64,000 bases of DNA from Wenzhouxiangellaceae bacterium (GTDB lineage: Bacteria; Pseudomonadota; Gammaproteobacteria; Xanthomonadales; Wenzhouxiangellaceae). The DNA lies in the NCBI GenBank assembly GCA_018334995.1, contig JAGXKW010000006.1, positions 1-64,000 on the forward strand, read 5' to 3'. Shown piece after piece: positions 48,870 through 59,667 of this stretch. The notes under the pieces were generated by a model. It saw only the letters and a program-made list of their open reading frames with translations. It did no database searches and was not told the DNA's origin. How positions within the stretch are numbered: position 1 is the first letter of the stretch; each line of letters starts with the position of its first letter. The position numbers were made by a program, and so were the translations under genes.

Positions 48870-50396
48870 TCAGATTTTCGCGGCCGGGCAATGCCGCTTG
48901 AGAAACTCCTCATGCATCGGCATGTTTCGCACCGTGCGCTTGACCGCCCGCCTGGTCTGGCTCATGAATTCCGTGAGTTGTCCGGTGTTCATGGCCCCGG
49001 TTGCGGCGTGACAGGATCGCGGCGGGATGTCCTGGCCGAGCAATACCTGCAGCCAACTCTGCTCGGTGAACAGTTCGTCGGCCTCGCGCACGATCTGGCC
49101 GGTGGCGCGGAAAAGTTGCATCTTTTGCCGCAGTGACTCGGGAATGTCCGTGCTCAGGCGTTCTTCCCAGAACGCCTCGCCGATGCGGCCGTTGGCGTGG
49201 TAGTGCAATATCAGAAAGTCGCGGATGCGCTCGTACTCATGCGTGGTCTGCCGGTTGTATTCCTCGGCCAGACTCTGGTCGAAGGCCGTATCGGGGAACA
49301 GCGTGAGCAGCCGGCTGATGCCGGACTGGACCAGGTGGATGCTGGTTGACTCCAGCGGCTCCATGAAGCCTGCGGCCAGTCCGATGGCCACGCAGTTGCG
49401 CTTCCAGAAGCTTTTGCGGTGGCCGGTGGTGAAACGCAGCAGCCGCGGCTCGGCCTGCGGTTCGCTGTCGAGGTTGTCCATCAGCATGGCCACGGCTTCA
49501 TCGTCGCTGATATAACGGCTGCAGTAAACGTGGCCGTTGCCGGTGCGGTGTTGCAGCGGGATGCGCCATTGCCAGCCGGCCTTGCGCGCGATGGCGCGGG
49601 TGTACGGGACGATGGGCTCGGTGCGCGCCGTGGGGACGGCCGCGGCCCGGTCGCAGGGCAGCCACCCGGTCCAGTCGGTATAGCCGGCCTTCAGCGCATG
49701 TTCGATCAGCAGGCCGCGGAAGCCCGAGCAGTCGATGAACAGTTCGCCGGTGATCCGGCGCTCGTCGTCGAGCGCGAGCTGGCTGATATTGCCGGTCTCG
49801 CCGTCGAGCTGGATATCCCGCACCCTGGCTTCGGCACGTTTGACGCCGCGTGCCTCGGCGTATTTTCGAAGGTACGCGGCATACAGCGAGGCGTCGAAAT
49901 GGAAGGCGTAGTTGATGCCGCTGGGTACTGGGGCCTCGCCCGGTTTGATGCGCGCGAATCGATTCTCGCTCGCGGCTTCTGCATTGAGCGAATATGACCA
50001 GAGATCGCGGCCGAATCCTTCGTCTCGGGCCCGCAGCCAGTACTGGTGGAACGGCAGGATGTCGTGGCCGTGGCCGATTTCGCCGAATGCGTGAATGTAG
50101 GAGTGATTGAAGCGCGTCCATCCGTCGAACCGGATGCCCAGCTTGAAGCTGCCCTGGGTGGCGGCGATGAACTCGTCTTCATCCAGACCGAGATAGCGAT
50201 TTATCAGGCGGATCTGCGGGATGGTCGCCTCGCCGACCCCGACCGTGCCGATCTGTTCGGATTCGATCAGGGTGATATTCATGGCGTGGCCGAAGGCGCG
50301 GCTCAGCACTGCTGCGGTCATCCAGCCGGCGGTGCCGCCGCCGACGATCACGATGTTGCGGATTCGAGTTTCGGAAATTTCGGAATTCGAAGTCAT
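48870..50396 (-). CDS. Flavin-dependent tryptophan halogenase family protein
   Basis: IVIVGGGTAGWMTAAVLS, GSFKLGIRFDGW, AGWQWRIPLQHR, FMEPLESTSIHLVQ. Confidence 0.95.
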   Translation of the reverse strand: MTSNSEISETRIRNIVIVGGGTAGWMTAAVLSRAFGHAMNITLIESEQIGTVGVGEATIPQIRLINRYLGLDEDEFIAATQGSFKLGIRFDGWTRFNHSYIHAFGEIGHGHDILPFHQYWLRARDEGFGRDLWSYSLNAEAASENRFARIKPGEAPVPSGINYAFHFDASLYAAYLRKYAEARGVKRAEARVRDIQLDGETGNISQLALDDERRITGELFIDCSGFRGLLIEHALKAGYTDWTGWLPCDRAAAVPTARTEPIVPYTRAIARKAGWQWRIPLQHRTGNGHVYCSRYISDDEAVAMLMDNLDSEPQAEPRLLRFTTGHRKSFWKRNCVAIGLAAGFMEPLESTSIHLVQSGISRLLTLFPDTAFDQSLAEEYNRQTTHEYERIRDFLILHYHANGRIGEAFWEERLSTDIPESLRQKMQLFRATGQIVREADELFTEQSWLQVLLGQDIPPRSCHAATGAMNTGQLTEFMSQTRRAVKRTVRNMPMHEEFLKRHCPAAKI

Positions 50397-50415
50397 ACAC
50401 GGCCTTCAATCCTGA

Positions 50416-50447
50416 ATGACCCGCCTCCGATTCCGAAGGCGGGTCAT
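50416..50447 (-). promoter_or_regulatory. Intercistronic hairpin between TonB receptor and halogenase (11-bp stem ATGACCCGCCT / AGGCGGGTCAT)
   Basis: Direct reading of the perfect inverted repeat. Confidence 0.75.
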
Positions 50448-50475
50448 CATGCGCGATCCGAGGAGATTCGTCCAA

Positions 50476-53358
50476 TCAGAATCGGTAGGAGGCGCCAAGC
50501 AGGAAATTGCGCCCGAAGATCTGGCGATCGATGATCAGTCGTTCGTCGAAACTTTCAAAGGTCGTGAAGGGTTCGTCGGTCAGATTGTTGCCCTGTAGCG
50601 TGATCGTCAGGTTCTCCAATGGGCCAGTATTGAAGGAATATCCGATCTGGGCATCGATGATGGATTCTTCCTTGGCCGAACGTTGAACCCGGGTAGCGCT
50701 GAGGCCGAATACCTCCGACAGGAATTCATCGCGGTAGCGGTGGGAAACGCGCGCCTGGAAGCCGTTTCGCTCGAAGTAGACCGTCGAATTGATCACCCAC
50801 TCCGAAAGGCCTGGAATCGTGATGTCGTCCGGATTGTCGCCCAGCTGAACACTGCTGTCGGTGTAGGACACACTGGAGATCAGCCCGAATCCTTCCAGCG
50901 GCTCGATGAACGGGCCCAGCGGAACGGATGCGGTGAACTCCGCGCCGAGGATATCGCCGTCGCCATTGTTGGTCGGTCCCGAGACAGTACCCAGCGGCGT
51001 GCCGAGATCCTCGGCCTGTTCGGGGGTAAGGAAGTCGGGGATGAAGGCCGAGAAGTCCGCCAGGAAAGAATCGTTGGGGTTGATGAAGTCCTCGAGATTC
51101 TTGTAGTAGCCGGCCAGGGCGATATAGCCGGCGTTGTCGGCAAAATACTTCTCGAAAGAGACGTCGACGGTATTGGCAATCAACGGGCGCAGACCGGGAT
51201 TTCCGCCGCCGGCGCTGAAGAACGATTGGTTGGGATCCGTGGACGTGAGCTGGGTGAAGTCGGTCCCGAGGCTCAGTCCGGCATTGAGTTGATCCATGCG
51301 GGCGCGCGCCATGACGCGCGATGCACCCAAACGCCCGATCAGGTCGTTGCCCAGGTCGAAGCTCAGGTTCAGGCTCGGCAGGAACTTGTTGTAGCTGTCG
51401 CCCCGGGTGGTGGGTACGAACCCGCCTTCCACGGTACCCGCGCCGGTATCAGCGCCGGCAACGCGGAACCCGGTAGACGACTGATCGGTGTAGACCCACT
51501 GCAGCCCGACGTTGCCGTTGACCGGGATGTTGGCAATCATGGTATCCACGTCCAGCCGAAAGAAAGTCGTGACCACGTCTTCTCGGACCTGCCAGTCCTG
51601 CGGAACGTTGAAGGAAGACAGCTGCACGTCGACCTGGTCATAGACGTTTTCAAGCAAAAACCGCGGATCCCAGTTGATCATGCCGGGAATGCCGATGAAG
51701 CCAAGATCGACTGTCCCGTCGCGCAGCGCTTCTTGTGGAATGGGCGCCGATGTGGCGCCGTTCGGAGGCGTCAGGAATGTCTGGCGAATGGTGCGATCCT
51801 TGTCGCGTCGGCTGAAATCCACTCCCAGCATGGCCTGGCTGAAAGGGCCGGTGATGAATTGTCGATCGACGTGGAATCGCGCATGGGCCAGCCAGTCATC
51901 GGTTTCCGGATTGTTGATGAACCCCGCCTGGGTCAGTGGATTCGGCTGTGCGCCGGCCCCCCATCCCTGTGGGTCGGTCAGTACGAACAGGTTGGGGTTG
52001 GTGAAGTCGATGTCGGGATCGAACTGGAATACACCGTTGTCGGCGATGTTGAAACCCACCGACACCGGATTTCCCGTCTGTGCCGGGCCGGTCCCGGCGT
52101 AGGACTCGACCAACGAATCCTCGCGCTGGGCGCTGGAGAAGCTCACGTCCGACTCGACGCCCCACAAGCCGTTGATCTGGAAACGGTTGTTCCAGCCTAA
52201 AGTGAACAGCTCCGCATCGCGCTGGTTGACGTCGTTACGCATGACCGGATGCACGTTATCGAATCGGCCCTCGGTCACCAGTCCGTCGACCACGGTCTGC
52301 GGCGGTGCCAGTTGGGCCGAGGACCAGAACAGCGGAAACTCGATGCCACTGAGCAGCTGTTCTTCCTCGAAGTCGGAATACGACCAGTCCAGCGTCGACT
52401 GGAAGTTGGCGGCAGGTGCCCACTCGAACGTCCCGATGAGACCGATTCGCTCGAGCTCGTTGGCCTGCGAGAAAGGCTTGGCGCCGCCGGGCACGAGGTT
52501 ACCGTCGCCGTTCGTGGGGTAGCCCCAGGCGTTGAAGCGGCGGATCTGGTTGGGTGTGGATTGGATGGCCGCGCCGAACATGACGCCGAAGGTATCGTCG
52601 GCAAACTGGTCGATGTACGTCACACTGGCCCGATAGCCCTGGTCGTCGCCGCCGGGCACCAGTGTGTCTTCGTCGGTGAATTCGTAGCGTGCGTTGGCGG
52701 CAATGGTCTGCTCGCCGGCCGCCAGCGGCCGAATCGTGCGCAGATCGACGGTACCGGCAAGTCCCTGCCCAATCAACGTGGCGTCCGGCGTCTTGAATAC
52801 GACCACGCTGCCGAGCAGTTCGGCCGGGTACTGGTCGAACTCCACGCCGCGGTTATCGCCCGTGGTGACCTGTTCGCGGCCGTTGAGCAACGCCGTGGAG
52901 AAGTCCGGCCCAAGTCCACGAATGCTGATGGTCTGGGAGCGGCCGTCGGTGCGTTGCGAGGTCAGCCCTGGCAGGCGCGCCAGCGATTCGGCGATGCTCA
53001 CATCGGGCAGCTTGCCGATGTCCTCGGCGTAGACCGCCTCGACGATGGAGGTATTGTTGCGCTTGGTTGCAACCGATTTTTCCACGCTGCGGCGGAAGCC
53101 GACGACCGAAACATCGTCGAGTCTGGCAGCTTCCTCTTCCCGATCGGCACGGATCCGGTCCGGATCAGCGCTTTCCTCGTTCTCGGCAGCGACCGGCTCT
53201 TCCTGCGCCATGGCATGCGGCACGGCGCCCAGGCAAGTGGCCAGCGCCATGAACAACACCGTGCGACGCGGGTGATGGCCGGATCCAGTCAGGCCGTCGC
53301 GTACGGTATTTCGGATCTTCAGATCTTCGCTATTCGAATTTGGAGAACGTTTTTTCAT
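50476..53358 (-). CDS. TonB-dependent receptor (maltodextrin-type from context)
   Basis: 960 aa; LPDVSIAESLARLPGLTSQRTDGRSQTISIRGLGPDFSTALLNGREQVT; C-terminal GASYRF. Confidence 0.96.
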   Translation of the reverse strand: MKKRSPNSNSEDLKIRNTVRDGLTGSGHHPRRTVLFMALATCLGAVPHAMAQEEPVAAENEESADPDRIRADREEEAARLDDVSVVGFRRSVEKSVATKRNNTSIVEAVYAEDIGKLPDVSIAESLARLPGLTSQRTDGRSQTISIRGLGPDFSTALLNGREQVTTGDNRGVEFDQYPAELLGSVVVFKTPDATLIGQGLAGTVDLRTIRPLAAGEQTIAANARYEFTDEDTLVPGGDDQGYRASVTYIDQFADDTFGVMFGAAIQSTPNQIRRFNAWGYPTNGDGNLVPGGAKPFSQANELERIGLIGTFEWAPAANFQSTLDWSYSDFEEEQLLSGIEFPLFWSSAQLAPPQTVVDGLVTEGRFDNVHPVMRNDVNQRDAELFTLGWNNRFQINGLWGVESDVSFSSAQREDSLVESYAGTGPAQTGNPVSVGFNIADNGVFQFDPDIDFTNPNLFVLTDPQGWGAGAQPNPLTQAGFINNPETDDWLAHARFHVDRQFITGPFSQAMLGVDFSRRDKDRTIRQTFLTPPNGATSAPIPQEALRDGTVDLGFIGIPGMINWDPRFLLENVYDQVDVQLSSFNVPQDWQVREDVVTTFFRLDVDTMIANIPVNGNVGLQWVYTDQSSTGFRVAGADTGAGTVEGGFVPTTRGDSYNKFLPSLNLSFDLGNDLIGRLGASRVMARARMDQLNAGLSLGTDFTQLTSTDPNQSFFSAGGGNPGLRPLIANTVDVSFEKYFADNAGYIALAGYYKNLEDFINPNDSFLADFSAFIPDFLTPEQAEDLGTPLGTVSGPTNNGDGDILGAEFTASVPLGPFIEPLEGFGLISSVSYTDSSVQLGDNPDDITIPGLSEWVINSTVYFERNGFQARVSHRYRDEFLSEVFGLSATRVQRSAKEESIIDAQIGYSFNTGPLENLTITLQGNNLTDEPFTTFESFDERLIIDRQIFGRNFLLGASYRF

Positions 53359-53460
53359 AACGGGGCCATTTTGGATTCATTGAAGAATGCCGACGAAACT
53401 GTCACCGGCTTGTAATAGCTTCGGCATGCTAGACATTCGGACGGCCCACGAACAATCGTT

Positions 53461-53492
53461 TGCAAACGTATGCACGGATGTATACGTTTGCA
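53461..53492. promoter_or_regulatory. Two oppositely oriented candidate MalR-type operators, TGCAAACGTATGCA and TGTATACGTTTGCA
   Basis: Sites 53461-53474 and 53479-53492, centres 18 bp apart, between divergent TonB receptor and GH13 genes. Confidence 0.75.
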
Positions 53493-53608
53493 TTGGTTGA
53501 CCGCACTATGAACTTCTGTCCTGGCCGGGTTTTTTTTGATCGACTGGATCTGAATACGATTGCAGACTATCGGCGCGATGCGCGTTCACGGGTAAGCTTG
53601 GTACCGCT

Positions 53609-55288
53609 ATGGCCGAGGTGCATTCAGACAAGTCGTCCGCTACGGAAGAACGCGCTGCAAGGCAGGCGCAGGCCGCGGCATGGTGGCGCGGTGCGGTGAT
53701 CTACCAGATCTATCCGCGCAGCTTCCAGGACAGCAACGGTGACGGCGTGGGCGACTTGCCCGGCATCATTTCGCGCATGGACTACCTGGCTGATCTCGGC
53801 GTCGATGCGTTATGGATCGCACCGTTCTTCAAGTCGCCGATGGTCGATTTCGGCTATGACGTGGCCGATCCGCGTGATGTCGATCCAATGTTCGGTACGC
53901 TGGCAGATTTCGACGAGCTCGTTGCCCAAGCCCATGCGCGAGGACTGAGAGTCATCATCGATCAGGTCCTCAGCCACACTTCGGTGGAACATCCCTGGTT
54001 CCAGGAAAGCCGAAGCTGTCGCGACAATCCGAAAGCCGACTGGTACGTCTGGGCCGATCCCGGACCCGACGGCACGCCGCCCAATAACTGGATGGCGCTG
54101 TTCGGCGGCGTGGCCTGGCAATGGGAACCCCGGCGGCAACAGTACTATCTTCATAATTTCCTGACGGCACAACCGGATCTCAATTTCCACAATGATGATG
54201 TGCGCCGCGCTGTGCTCGATGATCTGCGGTTCTGGCTGGATCGCGGCGTGGACGGCTTCCGGCTCGATGCAATCAACTTCTGTTATCACGATGCCCGGTT
54301 GCGCGACAATCCGCCGAAGCCAGCCCACCTGCGCACCGGGCGCGGTTTTTCGCCGGACAACCCTTACGCCTACCAGTATCATGACTACAACAACACGCAA
54401 CCGGAAAACCTGGAATTCATGGAAGACATCCGGCGATTGCTCGACGAGTATCCGGGCACCACGTCGCTGGGAGAAATTTCGTCGGAAGATTCGGTCGCGA
54501 CCATGGCCGAGTATTCAGGTGAGCGGCGCCTGCACATGGTCTACAGCTTCGAACTGTTGACCGAAGACTTCTCCGCATCCTATATTCGCGAAACAATTGC
54601 GCGCCTGGAGCGCAAGCTGACCGACGGCTGGCCGTGCTGGGCGATTTCCAACCATGATGTCGAGCGCGTTGCGAGTCGCTGGGGCCGCGGTGATTACTCG
54701 GCCGACCTCGCAACCATGCTGAGCGCTTTGCTGGCCTCACTGCGCGGATCGATTTGCATCTACCAGGGCGAGGAGCTCGGGCTGCCCGAAGGCGATGTCC
54801 CGTTCGAACAGATGCGCGATCCATACGGCATCGCATTCTGGCCTGACTTCAAGGGCCGCGACGGATGCCGCACGCCCATGCCGTGGGACGATTCGGTCAA
54901 TGCCGGTTTCAGCGCCGCCACGCCGTGGTTGCCGGTGATGGCGGAGCATCGTTCGCTGTCCGTCGCGTGCCAGGCGGCCGATCCGGATTCGGCCCTGAAC
55001 CGATTCAGAAGACTGCAGCAATGGCGTCGCAGCCAGCCTCCATTGGCCCGCGGCGACATTCGCTTGCTCGACACCGACGAGCCGGTACTTGCATTCGTGC
55101 GCGGAACGGAGACTGAATCGATGCTTGCGGTATTCAACCTATCGGCCGGGCCCGTTCGCGCCACGCTTCCCGAATCCTTCAGGGACTACTCGGCCGTCGA
55201 ATGCCCCGGCCCGGTCAACGGTATCGTCTCCGACCGCAGCGTCGAACTCCCGCGCCACGGCGCCGCCTTCGCCCGCCGACGGGAATAG
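53609..55288 (+). CDS. Alpha-glucosidase (GH13, oligo-1,6-glucosidase type)
   Basis: WWRGAVIYQIYPRSFQDSNGDGVGDLPGI, DQVLSHTS, DGFRLDAINF, AISNHDVERVASRWG. Confidence 0.96.
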   Translation: MAEVHSDKSSATEERAARQAQAAAWWRGAVIYQIYPRSFQDSNGDGVGDLPGIISRMDYLADLGVDALWIAPFFKSPMVDFGYDVADPRDVDPMFGTLADFDELVAQAHARGLRVIIDQVLSHTSVEHPWFQESRSCRDNPKADWYVWADPGPDGTPPNNWMALFGGVAWQWEPRRQQYYLHNFLTAQPDLNFHNDDVRRAVLDDLRFWLDRGVDGFRLDAINFCYHDARLRDNPPKPAHLRTGRGFSPDNPYAYQYHDYNNTQPENLEFMEDIRRLLDEYPGTTSLGEISSEDSVATMAEYSGERRLHMVYSFELLTEDFSASYIRETIARLERKLTDGWPCWAISNHDVERVASRWGRGDYSADLATMLSALLASLRGSICIYQGEELGLPEGDVPFEQMRDPYGIAFWPDFKGRDGCRTPMPWDDSVNAGFSAATPWLPVMAEHRSLSVACQAADPDSALNRFRRLQQWRRSQPPLARGDIRLLDTDEPVLAFVRGTETESMLAVFNLSAGPVRATLPESFRDYSAVECPGPVNGIVSDRSVELPRHGAAFARRRE

Positions 55289-55403
55289 AAACCGCGCTCG
55301 GGACGGCGATCCTCGACAACCGAAAGCCGCCTTTTGTTCTTGATCGTCTCGGGGCGCTGTGCAGCGAATCCTCGATGTTGTTTCCAGGCTGCCGGCGCCT
55401 TGA

Positions 55404-56036
55404 TCAGTCGGACAGCAGGTTGACGCAATCGCGCGCCAGCGCGGCGATGCGCGGCCAGTCATGGTCGCGAACGGCCTCGGCGGGCACCATCCACGATCCG
55501 CCCACCGTCAGTACGTTTTTCTGGCGAAGATAGTCGGCCGCGTTGCTGCCGGAGATGCCGCCGGTGGGACAGAAGCGCGCATCCGGCAACGGACCCAGCC
55601 AGCTTTTCAGCGTCGCGACGCCGCCGGCGGCTTCGGCGGGAAAGAACTTGAAGCGCTGCCAGCCGAGCTCCACTCCGGCCATGACTTCGCTGGCCGTTGC
55701 CACGCCAGGGACGAACGGTATCGAGGCCTGCTGCGCGGCGCGGTATAGCGCTGTGGTTGCGCCAGGCGATATCGCGAACGCCGCACCGGCCCGTTCCACC
55801 TTTTTCAAGTCGTCCTCGACAAGCACCGTGCCGGCGCCGATGATCATGCCGGGTACCGCATCGCGCATCCTGCCGATGGCCTCCAGTGCTACGGGCGTGC
55901 GCAACGTGACCTCGACCACCGGCAGACCGGCCTCGAACAGCGTCTCGGCCAGCGGGGCGGCGGCCTCCAGGTCGTCGATGGTCAGCACCGGCAGGACCGG
56001 GGCCCTGCTCAGCATCGCGTCGATATCTTTATTCAT
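55404..56036 (-). CDS. eda: KDPG/KHG aldolase
   Basis: PVLTIDDLEAAAPLAETLFEAGLPVVEVTLRT, GAGTVL, KFFPAEAAGGVATLKSW, FCPTGGI. Confidence 0.96.
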   Translation of the reverse strand: MNKDIDAMLSRAPVLPVLTIDDLEAAAPLAETLFEAGLPVVEVTLRTPVALEAIGRMRDAVPGMIIGAGTVLVEDDLKKVERAGAAFAISPGATTALYRAAQQASIPFVPGVATASEVMAGVELGWQRFKFFPAEAAGGVATLKSWLGPLPDARFCPTGGISGSNAADYLRQKNVLTVGGSWMVPAEAVRDHDWPRIAALARDCVNLLSD

Positions 56037-56078
56037 TGGGCACTCCGGTGGTGATCGATATTGGCCTGGATATTATTT

Positions 56079-56110
56079 CCCGGAAACCGGAAACCGGAAA
56101 CCGGAAACCC
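56079..56110. repeat. Short-period tandem repeat (CGGAAAC)n, 7-bp period
   Basis: cccggaaaccggaaaccggaaaccggaaaccc abutting the glk stop codon. Confidence 0.9.
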
Positions 56111-57106
56111 TCACCCCCGATCCTTCAGCGCGAGCGCCGCGCCCAGCAGGCCGGGTTCGGGATGGGTGACCAGCACCACCCGGACTTCCTCCAGCCAGGC
56201 GGCGAAGCGGCCCTTGTCGAGGAAGCGCTCGGCGAAGGCGCTCGTGCGCAGGAAGTTCGCGAAGCGCGGCGCCATGCCGCCGGCGATGCCCACGGTCTGC
56301 GCACCGTGGATCAGCGCACAGTCGCCGGCGAAGCTGCCGAGAATGGCGCAGAACCGCGCCAGGGCGCGCCGCGCCATCACGTCGTCGCCGACCAGCGCGC
56401 GCTGCACGATGTCGGCCGGGCTGGCCAGGCGTTCGCGCGGCGTCTCGGATTTCGCCGGCGGCGCGCCGGAAAGGGCGGCGTGGATGCGTGCCAGGCCGTT
56501 GCCGGAAAGCACGCGCTCGATCGAAACGCGACCATGGCGCGCGTGCAGCCATTCGTGCAGCATGCGTTCCTCGCTGCCCTGCGGCGCGAAGCTGACGTGC
56601 CCGCCTTCGGTTTCGATGACGTGCCACGATTCGGTATCGAGGCAGGTGATCAGCGCCACGCCCATCCCGGTGCCCGGACCGATCACGCTGATCGGCGCGC
56701 GCGGTTCGTCGTACCGACCACGATGGATGACGATCTTTTCGTCGTCGCGCAGGGCCGGAATCGCGCGCGCGGCGGCGCCGAAGTCGTTGATGATGAGTAG
56801 ATCGTCCAGTTCCAGCTCGGTCTTCAGTTCGCCGCGGCTGAACGACCAGGCGCGGTTGGTCAAGCGGATTTCCTCGCCGGTCGCCGGGCAGGCCACGGCG
56901 ATTGCCGCGCGCTTGATGGCGTCGCGGTCCGGCAGTTGCGAAAGGTAATGGCGCGCGGCGTGCTGCAGGCTGGCGAAGCTGTCGGCGCTCAGCCTGCTGG
57001 TGTCGTGCAGGTGCGGCCGCTCGCTGTCGATATCGGCCAGCGCGAAACGCGCGTTGGTCCCGCCGATGTCGGCGATCAGGACCCGCTCGGAATCGCGTTC
57101 GCTCAT
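56111..57106 (-). CDS. glk: Glucokinase
   Basis: [54 protein letters not shown]. Confidence 0.95.
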   Translation of the reverse strand: MSERDSERVLIADIGGTNARFALADIDSERPHLHDTSRLSADSFASLQHAARHYLSQLPDRDAIKRAAIAVACPATGEEIRLTNRAWSFSRGELKTELELDDLLIINDFGAAARAIPALRDDEKIVIHRGRYDEPRAPISVIGPGTGMGVALITCLDTESWHVIETEGGHVSFAPQGSEERMLHEWLHARHGRVSIERVLSGNGLARIHAALSGAPPAKSETPRERLASPADIVQRALVGDDVMARRALARFCAILGSFAGDCALIHGAQTVGIAGGMAPRFANFLRTSAFAERFLDKGRFAAWLEEVRVVLVTHPEPGLLGAALALKDRG

Positions 57107-58929
57107 CCCGCGGTTTCCGTGCCGAACAGGATGCTGGCGCCGGATTCGGCGTCGCCGACGCCGGCGCGCATGGCGCCGAACAGCTCGCGGCCGGTGCCGC
57201 TGCGGTTGGCTTCCAGGTTCATCGGCCGGGCGTCGCGCCTGCGCAGTTCGGCGGGTCCGGGCTGACAGTCCAGCCGCCCGGCCTCGGCGTCGACGGTCAC
57301 CATGTCGCCGTCATGCAGCATGCCGATGGCGCCGCCGGCAGCGGCCTCGGGCACGACGTGAATGGCCGCAGGCACCGAACCCGAGGCCCCCGACATGCGG
57401 CCGTCGGTGACGATGGCCACGCGCTGGCCGCGGTCCTGCAGCACCTGCAGCGTGGGCGTGAGCTTGTGCAGTTCGGGCATGCCGTTGGCGCCCGGGCCCT
57501 GGCCGCGGATCACCGCCACGAAGTCGCCCTCCAGCGTTCCGGACTTGAAGGCGGCCAGCAATTCCTCCTGCGAATCGAAGATGCGGGCCGGCGCCTCGAT
57601 CCGACGGTGTTCGGGCGCGACGGCCGAGATCTTGATGATGGCGCGGCCCAGGTTGCCCGTGAGCAGCCGGATGCCGCCTTCGGGCGAGAACGGCGCGGCC
57701 GCGCCGCGCAGGATTTCCGGGTCGCGCGATTTTTCCGGTGCGGATTTCCAGGCCAGGCGGTCGCCGTCCAGCGTCGGCTCCTGCGCCTGGTCATAGAGGT
57801 CGCCGCCGTGCACGGTCCGGAGGTCGGGGTGCAGCACGCCGGCGTCCAGCAGTTCGCGAATCACGAAGCCCATGCCGCCGGCGGCGTGGAAATGATTGAC
57901 GTCGGCCTGGCCGTTTGGATACAGGTGCGCCAGCAGGGGAGTGGCGCGCGAGATCTCGTCGAGGTCGTTCCAGTCGATGATCAGCCCGGCCGCGCGCGCC
58001 ATCGCGACCAGGTGGATGGCGTGGTTGGTCGATCCGCCGGTCGCCGCCAGCCCGACCATCCCGTTGACGATGGCTTTTTCATCGACGCTGTGGCCGATCG
58101 GCGTGTATTCGGCGCCGTGCGCGGTGATGTCGCAGGCGCGCTCGGCGGCGGCCAGCGTCAGCTGTTCGCGCAACGGCGTGTTCGGATTGATGAAGGCCGC
58201 CCCGGGCAGGTGCAGGCCCATGACCTCCATCAGCATCTGGTTGGAATTCGCGGTGCCGTAGAAGGTGCAGGTGCCCGGGGCGTGGTAGGACTGCGATTCG
58301 GCCTCCAGCAGGTCCTCGCGGCTGGCCTTGCCCTCGGCATGGGCCTTGCGCACGCGCGCCTTCTCGCTGTTGGGCAGGCCCGACGGCATCGGGCCGGCGG
58401 GCACGAGAATCACCGGCAGGTGGCCGAACGCCAGTGCGCCGATCACCAGCCCGGGCACGATCTTGTCGCATACGCCCAGCAGCAGCGCGGCGTCGAAGGT
58501 GTTGTGCGACAGGCTCACCGCGGTGGCCTGGGCGATCACGTCGCGCGAGAACAGCGACAGCTCCATGCCGGGTTGCCCCTGGGTGACCCCGTCGCACATT
58601 GCCGGTACGCCGCCGGCGAATTGTGCAGTGCAGCCCTTGCCGCGTGCGGCAAGCTTGATCAGACCCGGGAAGCGTTCCAGCGGCTGGTGCGCCGAAAGCA
58701 TGTCGTTGTAGGCCGACACGATGCCGAGATTGGGCGCCTTCAGCGCCTTGAGCCTCGGCTTGTCTTCGCCCGAGGCGGCGAAGGCATGGGCCAGGTTGCC
58801 GCAGCTGATCGAGCTGCGTGCCGGACCCCGGTCGCCGGCCTGGTCGATCCGCTCGAGGTAGCGCGCGCGGGGTTCCGCGGAGCGGGCGCGGATCCTTTCG
58901 GTGACTCGTTCGATGGTCTTGTGCATCAC
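57103..58929 (-). CDS. edd: Phosphogluconate dehydratase
   Basis: [70 protein letters not shown]. Confidence 0.97.
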   Translation of the reverse strand: MMHKTIERVTERIRARSAEPRARYLERIDQAGDRGPARSSISCGNLAHAFAASGEDKPRLKALKAPNLGIVSAYNDMLSAHQPLERFPGLIKLAARGKGCTAQFAGGVPAMCDGVTQGQPGMELSLFSRDVIAQATAVSLSHNTFDAALLLGVCDKIVPGLVIGALAFGHLPVILVPAGPMPSGLPNSEKARVRKAHAEGKASREDLLEAESQSYHAPGTCTFYGTANSNQMLMEVMGLHLPGAAFINPNTPLREQLTLAAAERACDITAHGAEYTPIGHSVDEKAIVNGMVGLAATGGSTNHAIHLVAMARAAGLIIDWNDLDEISRATPLLAHLYPNGQADVNHFHAAGGMGFVIRELLDAGVLHPDLRTVHGGDLYDQAQEPTLDGDRLAWKSAPEKSRDPEILRGAAAPFSPEGGIRLLTGNLGRAIIKISAVAPEHRRIEAPARIFDSQEELLAAFKSGTLEGDFVAVIRGQGPGANGMPELHKLTPTLQVLQDRGQRVAIVTDGRMSGASGSVPAAIHVVPEAAAGGAIGMLHDGDMVTVDAEAGRLDCQPGPAELRRRDARPMNLEANRSGTGRELFGAMRAGVGDAESGASILFGTETAG

Positions 58930-59621
58930 GGGCTCCAGTGTATTTCAAGCGGCAGGTCCGGCCGGGCAAAAAGCGCTGCGACGGGAAATTGCAGGCGATC
59001 GCCGCTGTCGATCGCGCGCCTCAGCGTTGCCCGCTTGCGCTCGCCGCGGATCAGCAGCAACAGGCGCCGGCTGGCGGCAATGGCCGGGAAAGTCAGCGAG
59101 ACGCGCACGAACGGCGCATCCGCGGGCAGCGGATCGGGATGCACGATGGCGACCGGTGAATCGCATGCCGGGTCCAGCGCATCGGCCAGTTCCGGCGCGC
59201 CGGGAAACAGCGAGGCGAAGTGACCGTCCGCGCCCATGCCGAGCAAGCAGGCGTCGAACGGCAGCTCGATTTCGCCCAGCGCCGTCCGGGCTGCATCCAG
59301 CGACGGCCGGTCGCCGGGATTGCGCGGCGTCAGCGAGGCGAACCGGGCGTCGGCGCCGGCGAACGCTTCGCGCAGGGCGCTGAGGTTGCAGGCGGGATGG
59401 TCGTGCGGCACCCACCGTTCATCGCCCGGAATCAGGGTCGTGTGCGGCCACTGCAGGCGCATTTCGGACAGCTGGCGATAGACCGGTATGGGCGTGGAAC
59501 CGCCGGCCAGTGCGAGAGCGGCCCGTCCACGTGCGGCCAGGGCCTCGCTGCAGGCCTCGGCCAGCGTGCGCGCGGCCGTGCGGGCCAGGGTTTCGAAGTC
59601 CGGATGTTCGATCCACTGCAT
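58926..59621 (-). CDS. pgl: 6-phosphogluconolactonase
   Basis: [50 protein letters not shown]. Confidence 0.95.
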   Translation of the reverse strand: MQWIEHPDFETLARTAARTLAEACSEALAARGRAALALAGGSTPIPVYRQLSEMRLQWPHTTLIPGDERWVPHDHPACNLSALREAFAGADARFASLTPRNPGDRPSLDAARTALGEIELPFDACLLGMGADGHFASLFPGAPELADALDPACDSPVAIVHPDPLPADAPFVRVSLTFPAIAASRRLLLLIRGERKRATLRRAIDSGDRLQFPVAALFARPDLPLEIHWSP

Positions 59622-59667
59622 CAGGCCCGTACCTCGTGATTTCGATCCGGCGTCGCCGCGGCCAATG

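Noticed and set aside
53520-53540. T8 run (ccgggttttttttgatcg) as a rho-independent terminator
   Set aside because: No complementary GC stem found upstream; it lies in a divergent promoter region.
56079-56110. Possible CRISPR array at the CGGAAAC repeats
   Set aside because: Unit is 7 bp with no spacers and no cas genes nearby; it is a simple tandem repeat.
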